Positions 1-5,826 of a stretch of 7,249 bases of DNA are shown in pieces (the first letter of the stretch is position 1; every line of letters starts with the position of its first letter). A program made the position numbers and the translations under genes. The stretch spans positions 1 through 7,249 of the forward strand of contig DUUG01000073.1 in NCBI GenBank assembly GCA_012841675.1, read 5' to 3'. The DNA comes from Clostridiales bacterium (lineage in GTDB: Bacteria > Bacillota > Clostridia > Oscillospirales > QAMX01). The notes under the pieces are model-generated. The model was given only the letters and a program-made list of their open reading frames with translations. It was not told where the DNA came from and ran no database searches.

Positions 1-1
1 C

Positions 2-421
2 ATCTTCAGAGCTTTGCTGTATTCCTGGAGAGATTACGACTATCCATACTGGAAGCTTATTAAAATTCGAAAGCTTAAGCTGAAACTTTCCATCGGCGGC
101 AAGGACAGCGCCGACATCGGACGAAAATACGCCTATGTTTCCATGGCTATTAGTAACGCGCTGCCTCATTTTCTGCGTATTTTCAGCATTCGCCGCTATC
201 AGCTTCACATTGCCCCCGATTTCGTAACGAGAAAGACGTCCGCCGTTTACAGTATTGTCCTGCGCATTCGTCCCATTGTGGTTTTATATGCCGCTTTGAT
301 CTTTATGAAGAGTTTCTTTAGAAACCGGAAGATATACGACAACACGCAATCAAAGGTTTTTACTTCCACCCAAAAGAAGGAGGATTTGCATGGAAAACAA
401 CAAAAAGCCCAAGATCAGTGA
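2..421 (+). CDS. DUF2953 domain protein (YtfI-like), 3' part only
   Basis: This is the C-terminal part of a DUF2953 protein; the reading frame is open to the left edge, so the real start lies outside the window and the in-frame TTG at 14 is probably internal. Visible family features are a basic stretch rich in K/R and L (KIRKLKLKLSIGG), then a G..D....G.KYAY pattern, the H-I-A-P-D-F segment near the middle, and a hydrophobic segment (IRPIVVLYAALIF) followed by basic residues, which suggests membrane association. The function of DUF2953 is unknown. In Bacillus the homologue ytfI sits directly before ytfJ, exactly as here, and this synteny is the main support for the call. The last 32 nt overlap the next gene in another frame, so the final ~10 residues are read through the ytfJ start and are probably not conserved. 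Confidence 0.75.
   Translation: MFRALLYSWRDYDYPYWKLIKIRKLKLKLSIGGKDSADIGRKYAYVSMAISNALPHFLRIFSIRRYQLHIAPDFVTRKTSAVYSIVLRIRPIVVLYAALIFMKSFFRNRKIYDNTQSKVFTSTQKKEDLHGKQQKAQDQ
377..383 (+). promoter_or_regulatory. Ribosome binding site of ytfJ
   Basis: AAGGAGG lies six nucleotides before the ATG at 390 and inside the 3' end of the DUF2953 gene. It fixes the ytfJ start and shows that the two genes are read from one transcript. Confidence 0.8.
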
Positions 422-830
422 TATGATTGCCACCACACTGGAAAAAGTGCGTGAAATGGCTAGCGCTAACACCATTATAGGCGAGGCAATGACCACGCCG
501 GAAGGCGTGACGATTATTCCGGTTTCCAAGCTGACCTGCGGCTTTGGCGCCGGCGGCTCTGACTATAACACGCGCCACAACAGTAATCAGGTGCTTTTCG
601 GCGGCGGTGGTGGCGCCGGCATTGATTTAACCCCCATTTCCTTTATTATCATTGCCAACGGAAACGTCGAGATTCTCCCCGCGGCAGGCACAGTGGCAAC
701 GCCCGCGCCGGAAACCAATATCATCTCCACCATTGACAAGGTAGTGGATGGGCTGCCCGGCATCGTCGAAAAGTTGCAAGCCTTTTTTGCCAAGCAAAAA
801 GAGAAAAAAGCCGAGCAAACCGAGGAATAA
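390..830 (+). CDS. ytfJ: GerW family sporulation protein (YtfJ)
   Basis: A 146-residue protein of the GerW/YtfJ family, which is confined to spore-forming Firmicutes and related lines. In Bacillus, YtfJ/GerW is a forespore-expressed protein linked to germination; its biochemical role is not known. Seen here: an N-terminal helix (about residues 8-25), a glycine-rich core with VSKLTCGFGAGGSDY at about 46-60 and a GGGGGAG run near 72-78, a hydrophobic strand PISFIIIANGNVEILP at about 82-97, a linker of T/P/A, and a charged lysine/glutamate tail. Length is typical of the family. The start is the ATG after a strong AAGGAGG. It overlaps the end of the DUF2953 gene by 32 nt, so the two are likely co-transcribed. 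It is followed 124 nt later by a D,D-carboxypeptidase gene, a common neighbour in Clostridia. Confidence 0.93.
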   Translation: MENNKKPKISDMIATTLEKVREMASANTIIGEAMTTPEGVTIIPVSKLTCGFGAGGSDYNTRHNSNQVLFGGGGGAGIDLTPISFIIIANGNVEILPAAGTVATPAPETNIISTIDKVVDGLPGIVEKLQAFFAKQKEKKAEQTEE

Positions 831-862
831 GCGCAAACCTCTTTTCCAATTTGACAGCATAA

Positions 863-892
863 GAGACAAGCCTCCCGTCTATATATGATAAT
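863..892 (+). promoter_or_regulatory. Weak candidate promoter for the carboxypeptidase gene
   Basis: GAGACA (863-868, four of six matches to the sigma-A -35 box) is followed after 18 nt by GATAAT (887-892, five of six matches to -10). A start near 899 would place the 903-914 palindrome just downstream. The -35 match is poor; a sporulation-sigma promoter nearby cannot be excluded. Confidence 0.25.
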
Positions 893-902
893 AACCCACC
901 GA

Positions 903-914
903 AGAAACGTTTCT
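903..914 (+). promoter_or_regulatory. 12-bp perfect palindrome, possible operator
   Basis: AGAAACGTTTCT is a perfect CG-centred palindrome 40 nt before the carboxypeptidase start. CG-centred AAACGTTT cores are typical of LacI/GalR-family operators. The core also resembles cre, but the outer TG...CA arms are missing, so CcpA binding is less likely. It has no loop and therefore reads as a protein site, not a terminator. The regulator is unknown. Confidence 0.35.
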
Positions 915-942
915 AACCGGCACTGGGTATCATTTTGACCGC

Positions 943-947
943 AGGAG
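943..947 (+). promoter_or_regulatory. Ribosome binding site that decides the carboxypeptidase start
   Basis: AGGAG lies 7 nt before the ATG at 955 but only 1 nt before the in-frame ATG at 949. Normal spacing therefore favours 955 as the real start. Confidence 0.7.
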
Positions 948-954
948 AATGCTT

Positions 955-2043
955 ATGCGCCGTTTTGTGTTGCTTTTTCTGCTGTTCCTTCCCTTATTTC
1001 CCAACTCCGAAACAGAACCAATTGTCACCGCCTTGGTATCCGAACCGAGGGTTTCTGCCCAAAGCTATGTTTTAATGGACGCGGATACGGGCAAAATTTG
1101 GGCCGCTATCAAGCCGGACGTGCGTTTGCCTATTGCCAGCACCACAAAGGTTATGACGGCCTATGTGGCCATTGTGCTTTCAGAGGGCGACTTATCGCAA
1201 AAACTCACGGCCACCGACGCCCATGTCCGTGTCGAAGGCTCGCGTATGTATTTGAGGGCCGGAGAGTCGCTTACGTTGGAAGAGCTTTTGTATGGATTAA
1301 TGCTTGCAAGCGGCAACGACGCGGCTTTGACGATTGCGGAGGGTCTGTCCGGTTCGGTAGATGCCTTTGTTGCCGAGATGAACCGCATGGCTCAAACGCT
1401 GGGGTTAAAAGACACGCACTTTACCAATCCCAGCGGCTTGCCCGATGATAATCACTACTCAACCGCGCAGGATATGGCAAAACTCATGGCTGTTGCCATG
1501 CGTGATCCGACTTTTGCCAAAATCACCGGCACACGTGAAAAAGTGTTGACCGGGCGCACGGTTGCCAACCACAATCGCCTGTTAAAAACCTACGCCGGAC
1601 TAGACGGAGGCAAAACAGGGTTTACCAAAGCGGCAGGACGCTGTTTGATTACAACGGCCGCAAGAAACGGCCGGCGTTTGGTGGTTGTTACGCTAAATGC
1701 CCCGTCGGACTGGAAAGACCATACAGCCCTTTACGATTACGGGTTCAGTCTGTATAGCGAAAAACTGGAGTTTTCCAAAGGCACCGTGCCTGTTTCGCTT
1801 CATATAGTAGGGAGTAAAACCCTGACTGTTCCCCTGTATTCGGAGGAGGAAGTGTCTCTTACGCTGACAGCCAGCGAAAAGCAGGCACTGAAACTTATCT
1901 ATTATCTTCCGAAATTTGCTTACGCGCCCATTGATAAGAATGTGCCCGTGGGGCATATTACCTTTATGTCTGAGCAACGCATTTTAGCAACCATCAAACT
2001 CTATACGGCAGAAAGCGCCGAGTATTACACAAAGTCGCGCTAA
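955..2043 (+). CDS. Secreted D-alanyl-D-alanine carboxypeptidase (DacB/DacF type, peptidase S11)
   Basis: A 362-residue penicillin-binding protein of the S11 family, which removes the terminal D-Ala from peptidoglycan stem pentapeptides outside the membrane. The N-terminus (MRR plus a leucine/phenylalanine run to about residue 16) is a signal peptide. All three active-site motifs are present: S62-T-T-K65 with the catalytic serine, S119-G-N121, and K220-T-G222. The mature part starts with the usual YVLMDADTGKI. Residues from about 270 form the beta-rich PBP5-type C-terminal domain (starting near LEFSKGTVPVSL). The protein ends directly after this domain without an obvious amphipathic membrane anchor. 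The start at 955 is preferred over 949 on ribosome-binding-site spacing. Next to ytfJ it could act in spore cortex modification, like Bacillus DacB or DacF, but a vegetative role is equally possible. I cannot assign DacB versus DacF from sequence alone. Confidence 0.93.
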   Translation: MRRFVLLFLLFLPLFPNSETEPIVTALVSEPRVSAQSYVLMDADTGKIWAAIKPDVRLPIASTTKVMTAYVAIVLSEGDLSQKLTATDAHVRVEGSRMYLRAGESLTLEELLYGLMLASGNDAALTIAEGLSGSVDAFVAEMNRMAQTLGLKDTHFTNPSGLPDDNHYSTAQDMAKLMAVAMRDPTFAKITGTREKVLTGRTVANHNRLLKTYAGLDGGKTGFTKAAGRCLITTAARNGRRLVVVTLNAPSDWKDHTALYDYGFSLYSEKLEFSKGTVPVSLHIVGSKTLTVPLYSEEEVSLTLTASEKQALKLIYYLPKFAYAPIDKNVPVGHITFMSEQRILATIKLYTAESAEYYTKSR

Positions 2044-2106
2044 TATTTTGCTAAGTTGCTGACTTTACAAATGAGATGAACATTGCAAAAGAAAGTGAGT
2101 ATCACC

Positions 2107-2838
2107 TTGAAAGAGCGAGTACAAAAAGTCATTGCCGAACGCGGGCTGTGCTCACGCCGAGCGGCGGAGAAGCTGATTGCAGAAAACCGGGTGAAAGTAA
2201 ACGGGCGGCCGATTAAGCTTGGCGCGACCTGCGACCCTGCCCGGGATCTCATCACCGTCGACGGACAGAAACTGCTTCCCAAAACCGAAAAAAAGAACCT
2301 ATATATTCTTTTGCATAAGCCAAGGGGCTATGTTACGACTCTCTCGGATGAAAAAGGTCGCAAAACTGTCACGGGGCTCGTGAAAGTCAGCGAACGGATT
2401 TATCCGGTGGGCCGTTTGGACATGCTTTCTGAAGGGCTTTTGCTGATGACGAACGACGGCGAACTGACCCATGTCCTAACGCACCCTTCCTATGAGATTC
2501 CTAAAGAGTATCTCGTAACGGTGCTGGGTGACAGCGAGGCCGCCATCCCCCTTTTGCGCGAGGGTGTTACCCTGGACGACGGGTTTCAGGTAGCTCCGGC
2601 AACGGTATCTCTCGTGCGCGCCTTTGATGATAAATCGATCCTTTCTATCACCATTTCGCAAGGCCATAACAGACAGGTGCGGCGCATGTGCGAGGCCGTT
2701 GGATTAACGGTGCGCCGCTTAGTGCGCGTTTCCATCGGAAATTTAAAGCTTGAAGGGATTCCGCTTGGCAAATGGCGGCACGCAAGCATACAAGAAGAAC
2801 GATATTTGCGCAAATTAGTAAAGGAAGCCAGAAAATGA
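2107..2838 (+). CDS. rluB: rRNA pseudouridine synthase, RluB/RsuA family
   Basis: A 243-residue pseudouridine synthase that isomerises a uridine in ribosomal RNA; RluB acts on 23S helix 93 and RsuA on 16S. An N-terminal S4 RNA-binding domain (about residues 3-60, beginning ERVQKVIAERGLCSRRAAEKLI-like) is followed by the catalytic domain with the GRLD motif, catalytic aspartate D105, then SEGLLLMTNDGEL. The C-terminal signature HNRQVRRMCEAVG...RLVRVSIG...L is complete. The TTG at 2107 is chosen because M-K-E-R-V-Q-K matches the usual family N-terminus. The in-frame TTG at 2083 and GTG at 2095 are alternatives that add 8 or 4 residues; none has a strong ribosome binding site. It lies 63 nt after the carboxypeptidase and overlaps the glycosylase start (ATGA). 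Its Bacillus homologue sits in the dacB-spmA-spmB neighbourhood, which fits RluB. Confidence 0.92.
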   Translation: MKERVQKVIAERGLCSRRAAEKLIAENRVKVNGRPIKLGATCDPARDLITVDGQKLLPKTEKKNLYILLHKPRGYVTTLSDEKGRKTVTGLVKVSERIYPVGRLDMLSEGLLLMTNDGELTHVLTHPSYEIPKEYLVTVLGDSEAAIPLLREGVTLDDGFQVAPATVSLVRAFDDKSILSITISQGHNRQVRRMCEAVGLTVRRLVRVSIGNLKLEGIPLGKWRHASIQEERYLRKLVKEARK

Positions 2839-3326
2839 GCCGGATTATCCACCCGTTTCCGCCGGTGTTTGATGAGAGTTCCCGGGTTTTAATTTTGGGA
2901 AGCTTCCCTTCTCCGGCATCCAGAGCAGACGGATTTTTCTACCTTCACCCGCAAAATCGATTTTGGCCCGTGCTTTCCGCCATTATGCAAGTCCCTCTGC
3001 CGCAAAACAACGAAGAACGGCACAATCTGCTGCTTAGGCATCACATCGCCCTTTGGGATGTGCTTGCCGCATGCGAGATTACAGGGGCGGATGACAGCTC
3101 TATCAAAAATGCCGTGCCCAACGACCTTTCGCCTATCTTCTCCGCCGCCAAAATACAGGCCGTGTTTACTACGGGGCAAGCGGCTTTCCGGCTTTATAAG
3201 CGGTTTTTGCTGCCGCAAACGAAGTTTCCCGCCGCCGCGCTTCCTTCCACAAGCCCGGCCAACGCCCGCATGAACCTATCCGCTTTGACGGAAGCGTATC
3301 GAGTAATTTTACCGTATCTATCCTAA
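2835..3326 (+). CDS. DNA-deoxyinosine (hypoxanthine) glycosylase, UDG superfamily family 6
   Basis: A 163-residue protein of the uracil-DNA glycosylase fold, closest to the hypoxanthine-DNA glycosylase family that excises deaminated adenine. Evidence: motif 1 region LILGSFPSPAS (residues 19-29), then GFFYLHPQNRFW (33-44), in which N41 corresponds by position to the asparagine reported as important in the Methanosarcina enzyme (from memory). The second-motif region is LPSTSPANA at 136-144, typical of this family. Length is normal. The start is the ATG at 2835, which overlaps the rluB stop as ATGA and has AAGGAAG upstream; an earlier in-frame ATG at 2772 lies inside rluB and is not needed. Translation is therefore probably coupled to rluB. 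A small terminator follows directly, and then a DUF1848 gene. Confidence 0.9.
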   Translation: MSRIIHPFPPVFDESSRVLILGSFPSPASRADGFFYLHPQNRFWPVLSAIMQVPLPQNNEERHNLLLRHHIALWDVLAACEITGADDSSIKNAVPNDLSPIFSAAKIQAVFTTGQAAFRLYKRFLLPQTKFPAAALPSTSPANARMNLSALTEAYRVILPYLS

Positions 3327-3349
3327 AGCATCCCTTGCGGGTGCTTTTT
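3327..3349 (+). terminator. Short intrinsic terminator after the glycosylase
   Basis: AGCATCCC pairs with GGGTGCT (seven pairs, one bulged T) around the loop TTGC, followed by TTTTTG and TTTT. It begins one base after the stop codon and ends six bases before the ribosome binding site of the next gene. It may be leaky or act as an attenuator. Confidence 0.6.
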
Positions 3350-3354
3350 GTTTT

Positions 3355-3359
3355 GGAGG
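3355..3359 (+). promoter_or_regulatory. Ribosome binding site deciding the GTG start of the DUF1848 gene
   Basis: GGAGG with 8 nt spacing to GTG at 3368. It excludes the longer in-frame TTG at 3335, which lies in the terminator loop. Confidence 0.75.
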
Positions 3360-3367
3360 TGAGATTT

Positions 3368-4306
3368 GTGATTATCAGCGCCAGCCGCCGGACGGACATA
3401 CCGGCCCTGTATACCGATTGGTTTTTCAACCGGCTAAGCCAAGGCTTTGCCTTTGTGCGGCATCCCATGCAGCCCCGTCGAATTAGCCGAGTTTCTCTTT
3501 CACCCAAGGATGTGGAAGGCATCGTCTTTTGGACGAAAAATCCGTACCCCATGCTGAACCGGCTGGATTTGCTTTCTGCTTACCCATACTATTTTCAATT
3601 TACGCTGACTCCGTATGAAAACCATGTGGAAGCAAATCTGCCCTCCAAGGAAAATGTGTTGATCCCTGCTTTTTTGCGGCTGTCGGAGAAAATCGGCCCC
3701 GGGCGTGTCATTTGGCGGTACGACCCGATTCTGTTAAGCAGACGTTACACCATAGAGGCGCATTTAGAGGCGTTTAATCGCATGGCACGCCGGCTGGCAG
3801 GCTACACAGAGCAATGCACCATCAGCTTTCTCGACTATTACCAAAAAATCGCCCGCGCAGTGTCCTCCCTTCACCTAACCCCCATTTTAGAGGACACCAA
3901 AGTGCAATTGGCGAAGGAAATCGCAGCCATCGCCCGAAGCTACGGCATAGCAGTCAACGCCTGTGCCGAACCGCTTGACTTGTCACCCTATGGAATAGGA
4001 AAGGCTTGCTGTATTGACGGAAGGATTTTTGGAAAAATCACCGGAAACCGGTATAAAACGGGTAAAGACAAAGGCCAGCGGCCAGAATGTTTGTGCGTTC
4101 CAAGCATAGATATCGGCGCATACAACACCTGTACCAACGGCTGCCGCTACTGTTATGCCAGTTTTAACACCGCTTCCACTCGCGAAAACGCCCGACGCTG
4201 CAACGTGGATTCCCCCTTGCTGTGCGGAACTGTGTCTGAACTGGACATGATTGCGGAGAGAAAAATAGAATCCGCATTGGAAATGCAGATTTCGTTGTGG
4301 GAGTAA
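3368..4306 (+). CDS. DUF1848 family protein with C-terminal radical-SAM-like cysteine cluster
   Basis: A 312-residue DUF1848 protein, of unknown function. The N-terminus MIISASRRTDIPALY and the FWTKNPYPML segment near residues 55-64 are family hallmarks; RYDPI follows near 119. Near the C-terminus come C241-L-C243, then SIDIGAYNTC with C255-X3-C259-X2-C262 and Y-A. This CX3CX2C pattern is what radical SAM enzymes use to bind a 4Fe-4S cluster, and the CRYCYA context recalls spore photoproduct lyase. Here, however, the motif is C-terminal and not N-terminal. C199 and C214-C215 add further cysteines. The GTG start follows a strong GGAGG. There is no signal peptide or membrane segment, so the protein is cytoplasmic. 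It sits 41 nt after a DNA glycosylase gene, which hints at DNA repair but does not prove it. Iron-sulfur binding is inferred. Confidence 0.88.
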   Translation: MIISASRRTDIPALYTDWFFNRLSQGFAFVRHPMQPRRISRVSLSPKDVEGIVFWTKNPYPMLNRLDLLSAYPYYFQFTLTPYENHVEANLPSKENVLIPAFLRLSEKIGPGRVIWRYDPILLSRRYTIEAHLEAFNRMARRLAGYTEQCTISFLDYYQKIARAVSSLHLTPILEDTKVQLAKEIAAIARSYGIAVNACAEPLDLSPYGIGKACCIDGRIFGKITGNRYKTGKDKGQRPECLCVPSIDIGAYNTCTNGCRYCYASFNTASTRENARRCNVDSPLLCGTVSELDMIAERKIESALEMQISLWE

Positions 4307-4324
4307 AGCCTATTCAAGTCGTAA

Positions 4325-4355
4325 GGGGCCTGTCTTTACAGATAGGCTCCTTTTT
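4325..4355 (+). terminator. Strong intrinsic terminator after the DUF1848 gene
   Basis: A ten-pair stem GGGGCCTGTC/GATAGGCTCC (two G-U pairs), loop TTTACA, followed by TTTTT. It closes the left + strand block. Confidence 0.88.
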
Positions 4356-4381
4356 GATTTTCGATATGATATACTTATCCT
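4354..4381 (+). promoter_or_regulatory. Weak candidate promoter for the sigma-like gene
   Basis: TTGATT (4354-4359), 16 nt spacer, TATCCT (4376-4381); four of six matches in each box. It overlaps the T-tract of the preceding terminator. An alternative -10 is the TATATA at 4422-4427, which abuts the cre site but has no good -35. Confidence 0.2.
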
Positions 4382-4429
4382 ATATGCGATTATTTCCCAA
4401 CCTTTCTCGAAAACCTGTGTCTATATATG

Positions 4430-4443
4430 TGAAAGCGCTTTCA
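4430..4443 (+). promoter_or_regulatory. Perfect cre palindrome (CcpA-type operator)
   Basis: TGAAAGCGCTTTCA is a 14-bp perfect palindrome identical to the ideal cre sequence bound by CcpA in Firmicutes. It ends where the AAGGAGAA ribosome binding site of the sigma-like gene begins, so bound CcpA would block initiation or elongation. Repression in the presence of preferred sugars is the natural reading. Another LacI-family regulator could also use it. Confidence 0.75.
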
Positions 4444-4457
4444 AGGAGAATTGAAAA

Positions 4458-4823
4458 TTGAACAGACAGAATGCTGAAAAAATCATAACCGAATATCTGA
4501 AGCCAATCTACGGATTTGCCCGGAAGCGCTGCAATAATATGCAGGATGCAGAGGATTTGTCCCATGATATTGTTTTAAAGGCATTTAAGGCGTTTCTTAT
4601 AAAGGACGACATTGCCGACCCGGGCAAGCTTATCTGGACAATTGCTCACAATGCCCTCAGCAAGCATCTGCGTAAAATCGAAGAGTATGAGCTTCAGTTT
4701 GTATTTTACTCAGACGGTTGGTTCTTGCTCCATTACATAAAGGCTCTGCTTGACAACGGAAAGCTAAAGCTTCCTACCAAAAACCAACGCAAGGCATTGA
4801 CCACATTGCTGATTCATAAGTAA
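4458..4823 (+). CDS. Truncated ECF-type sigma factor, region 2 only, possible internally deleted remnant
   Basis: A 121-residue protein. Residues about 8-72 match sigma-70 region 2: an IITEYLKPIYGFA helix, the D-AED-L-S-H-DIV-KAF region 2.2 pattern that contacts core polymerase, and the region 2.3/2.4 helix with W-TIAHNALSKHLR for the -10 element. There is no region 4 (no -35-binding helix-turn-helix), which all standard ECF factors have. After residue 75 the sequence changes to YSDGWFLLHYIKALLDNGKLKLPT and an R-KALTTLLIHK end, which resembles the extreme C-terminus of long sigma-like proteins in gut Clostridia (from memory). An in-frame internal deletion is therefore likely. The start is TTG after AAGGAGAA, directly below a perfect cre site. 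The codon use looks more A+T-rich than that of its neighbours. It may be a decaying gene or a dominant-negative/region-2-only regulator. Confidence 0.65.
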   Translation: MNRQNAEKIITEYLKPIYGFARKRCNNMQDAEDLSHDIVLKAFKAFLIKDDIADPGKLIWTIAHNALSKHLRKIEEYELQFVFYSDGWFLLHYIKALLDNGKLKLPTKNQRKALTTLLIHK

Positions 4824-4864
4824 TGCCACCGAAGTAATCCTCTTACCAAACTCTTATATACAAC

Positions 4865-4910
4865 AAGTCCTCGGTCTCGAGAATGTCTCAAAACCGAGGA
4901 CTTTTCTTAT
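4865..4910. terminator. Long hairpin terminator between convergent genes
   Basis: AAGTCCTCGGT (4865-4875) pairs perfectly with ACCGAGGACTT (4893-4903) over 11 bp. The loop contains a second small hairpin GAGA-ATG-TCTC (4879-4889). The + strand tail TTTTCTT is a fair U-tract; the minus-strand tail (TTGTTGT) is weaker. It probably ends the sigma-like transcript and may also serve the SPFH gene, which stops at 4927. Confidence 0.75.
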
Positions 4911-4926
4911 TGGTTCGAAGTATAAA

Positions 4927-5826
4927 CTATTTTTCAGCGCTTACATCCTTGGCCGCTTCCTTAAGCGAGCTGACCAGTCCCACCAAACCTTGCATATCCG
5001 AAGGGATAATCAGCTTGGTTGCTTTGCCGTCGGCCGCTTTGGCAAACGCTTCGATGGCCTGCAGCTTAATATACGCTTCGTCCGCACCGGCTTCCCGGAT
5101 CATGCGGATACCATCAGCGGTAGCTTCCTGCACCTTGCGAATCGCCTCCGCCTCGCCTTCCGCTTTGCGAATGCGCGCTTCCTTTTCCGCTTCCGCTCGA
5201 AGAATCTGCGCACGGCGGGCCCCCTCCGCCACGAGGATGGCCGAATCCTTTTCCCCTTCGGCACGAAGGACTGCTTCACGCCGCTCCCGCTCTGCTTTCA
5301 TCTGACGCTCCATGGCTTCCTGAATTTCCTTCGGGGGCAGAATGTTTTTCAGCTCGACCCGATTGACCTTAATGCCCCATGCATCGGTGGCGTCGTCGAG
5401 AATGGAGCGCATCTTGGTGTTGATATGATCCCGGGAAGTCAGGGTTTCATCCAGCTCGAGATCGCCGATAATGTTCCGCAGGGTCGTCGCCGTCAGATTT
5501 TCGATGGCGGACATAGGATGTTCCACACCATACGTATACAGCTTGGGATCGGTAATCTGATAATAGACCACCGTATCAATCTGCATGGTGACGTTATCTT
5601 TGGTAATTACCGGCTGGGGATCAAAGTCAATGACTTTCTCCTTCAAAGAGACTTGATTTGCCACCCTGTCAATGAGAGGAAGCTTAAAATGCACACCGGT
5701 CGACCATGTGGCATGATAAGCGCCAAGCCGCTCAATGACAAAGTTTTTTGCCTGCGGTACAATGCGAACGTTGACAGCCAACATTAAAATAAAAATGATG
5801 AACAGCGCAATAAAAATATACTCCAT
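4927..5826 (-). CDS. SPFH/band 7 (stomatin/paraslipin-like, QmcA-type) membrane protein
   Basis: A 299-residue prohibitin-fold protein that forms membrane-anchored oligomers and organises membrane microdomains. One N-terminal transmembrane segment (about residues 3-20, EYIFIALFIIFILMLAV) is followed by the SPFH domain (about 22-190): VPQAKNFVIERLGAYH, then VITKDNVTMQIDTVVYYQITDP, then ENLTATTLRNIIGDLELDETL, all typical of paraslipins. Residues about 165-245 form a long charged coiled coil with repeated AEGE/AEAE units, then a KLIIPSD-like segment and a short tail. Length matches bacterial QmcA/stomatin homologues. AAGGAGG lies 7 nt before the ATG, and the upstream nfeD stop overlaps this start by one base (TAATG), so translation is coupled. 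The NfeD partner supports the assignment. Confidence 0.93.
   Translation of the reverse strand: MEYIFIALFIIFILMLAVNVRIVPQAKNFVIERLGAYHATWSTGVHFKLPLIDRVANQVSLKEKVIDFDPQPVITKDNVTMQIDTVVYYQITDPKLYTYGVEHPMSAIENLTATTLRNIIGDLELDETLTSRDHINTKMRSILDDATDAWGIKVNRVELKNILPPKEIQEAMERQMKAERERREAVLRAEGEKDSAILVAEGARRAQILRAEAEKEARIRKAEGEAEAIRKVQEATADGIRMIREAGADEAYIKLQAIEAFAKAADGKATKLIIPSDMQGLVGLVSSLKEAAKDVSAEK

Noticed and set aside
822..845. Possible terminator after ytfJ (GAGG...CCTC then TTTT)
   Set aside because: Only four pairs with a 12-nt loop overlapping the stop codon; too weak to call.
851..856. TTGACA, a perfect sigma-A -35 box
   Set aside because: No -10 box lies at 16-18 nt; the AT-rich boxes are 23 nt or further downstream.
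587..869. Minus-strand open frames opposite ytfJ
   Set aside because: They arise from the glycine-rich codons of ytfJ read in reverse (proline/alanine runs); no ribosome binding site or homology is visible.
857..885. Possible sigma-G promoter (GCATA, 17 nt, CTATATA) before the carboxypeptidase gene
   Set aside because: The -35 matches GHATR exactly, but the -10 fits CATNHTA at only about five of seven positions and the spacing is one short, so it is not called.
5160..5330. Repeated GCTTCC/CCGC-like units that look like a DNA repeat
   Set aside because: They encode the AEGE/AEAE heptad-like coiled coil of the SPFH protein; this is protein-level periodicity, not a DNA repeat element.
4990..5787. 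Long + strand open frame of 265 codons opposite the SPFH gene
   Set aside because: It lies wholly antisense to a well-recognised SPFH gene, has no family features, and is kept open by the GC-rich repetitive coiled-coil coding. The same applies to the shorter + strand frame at 4883-5305.
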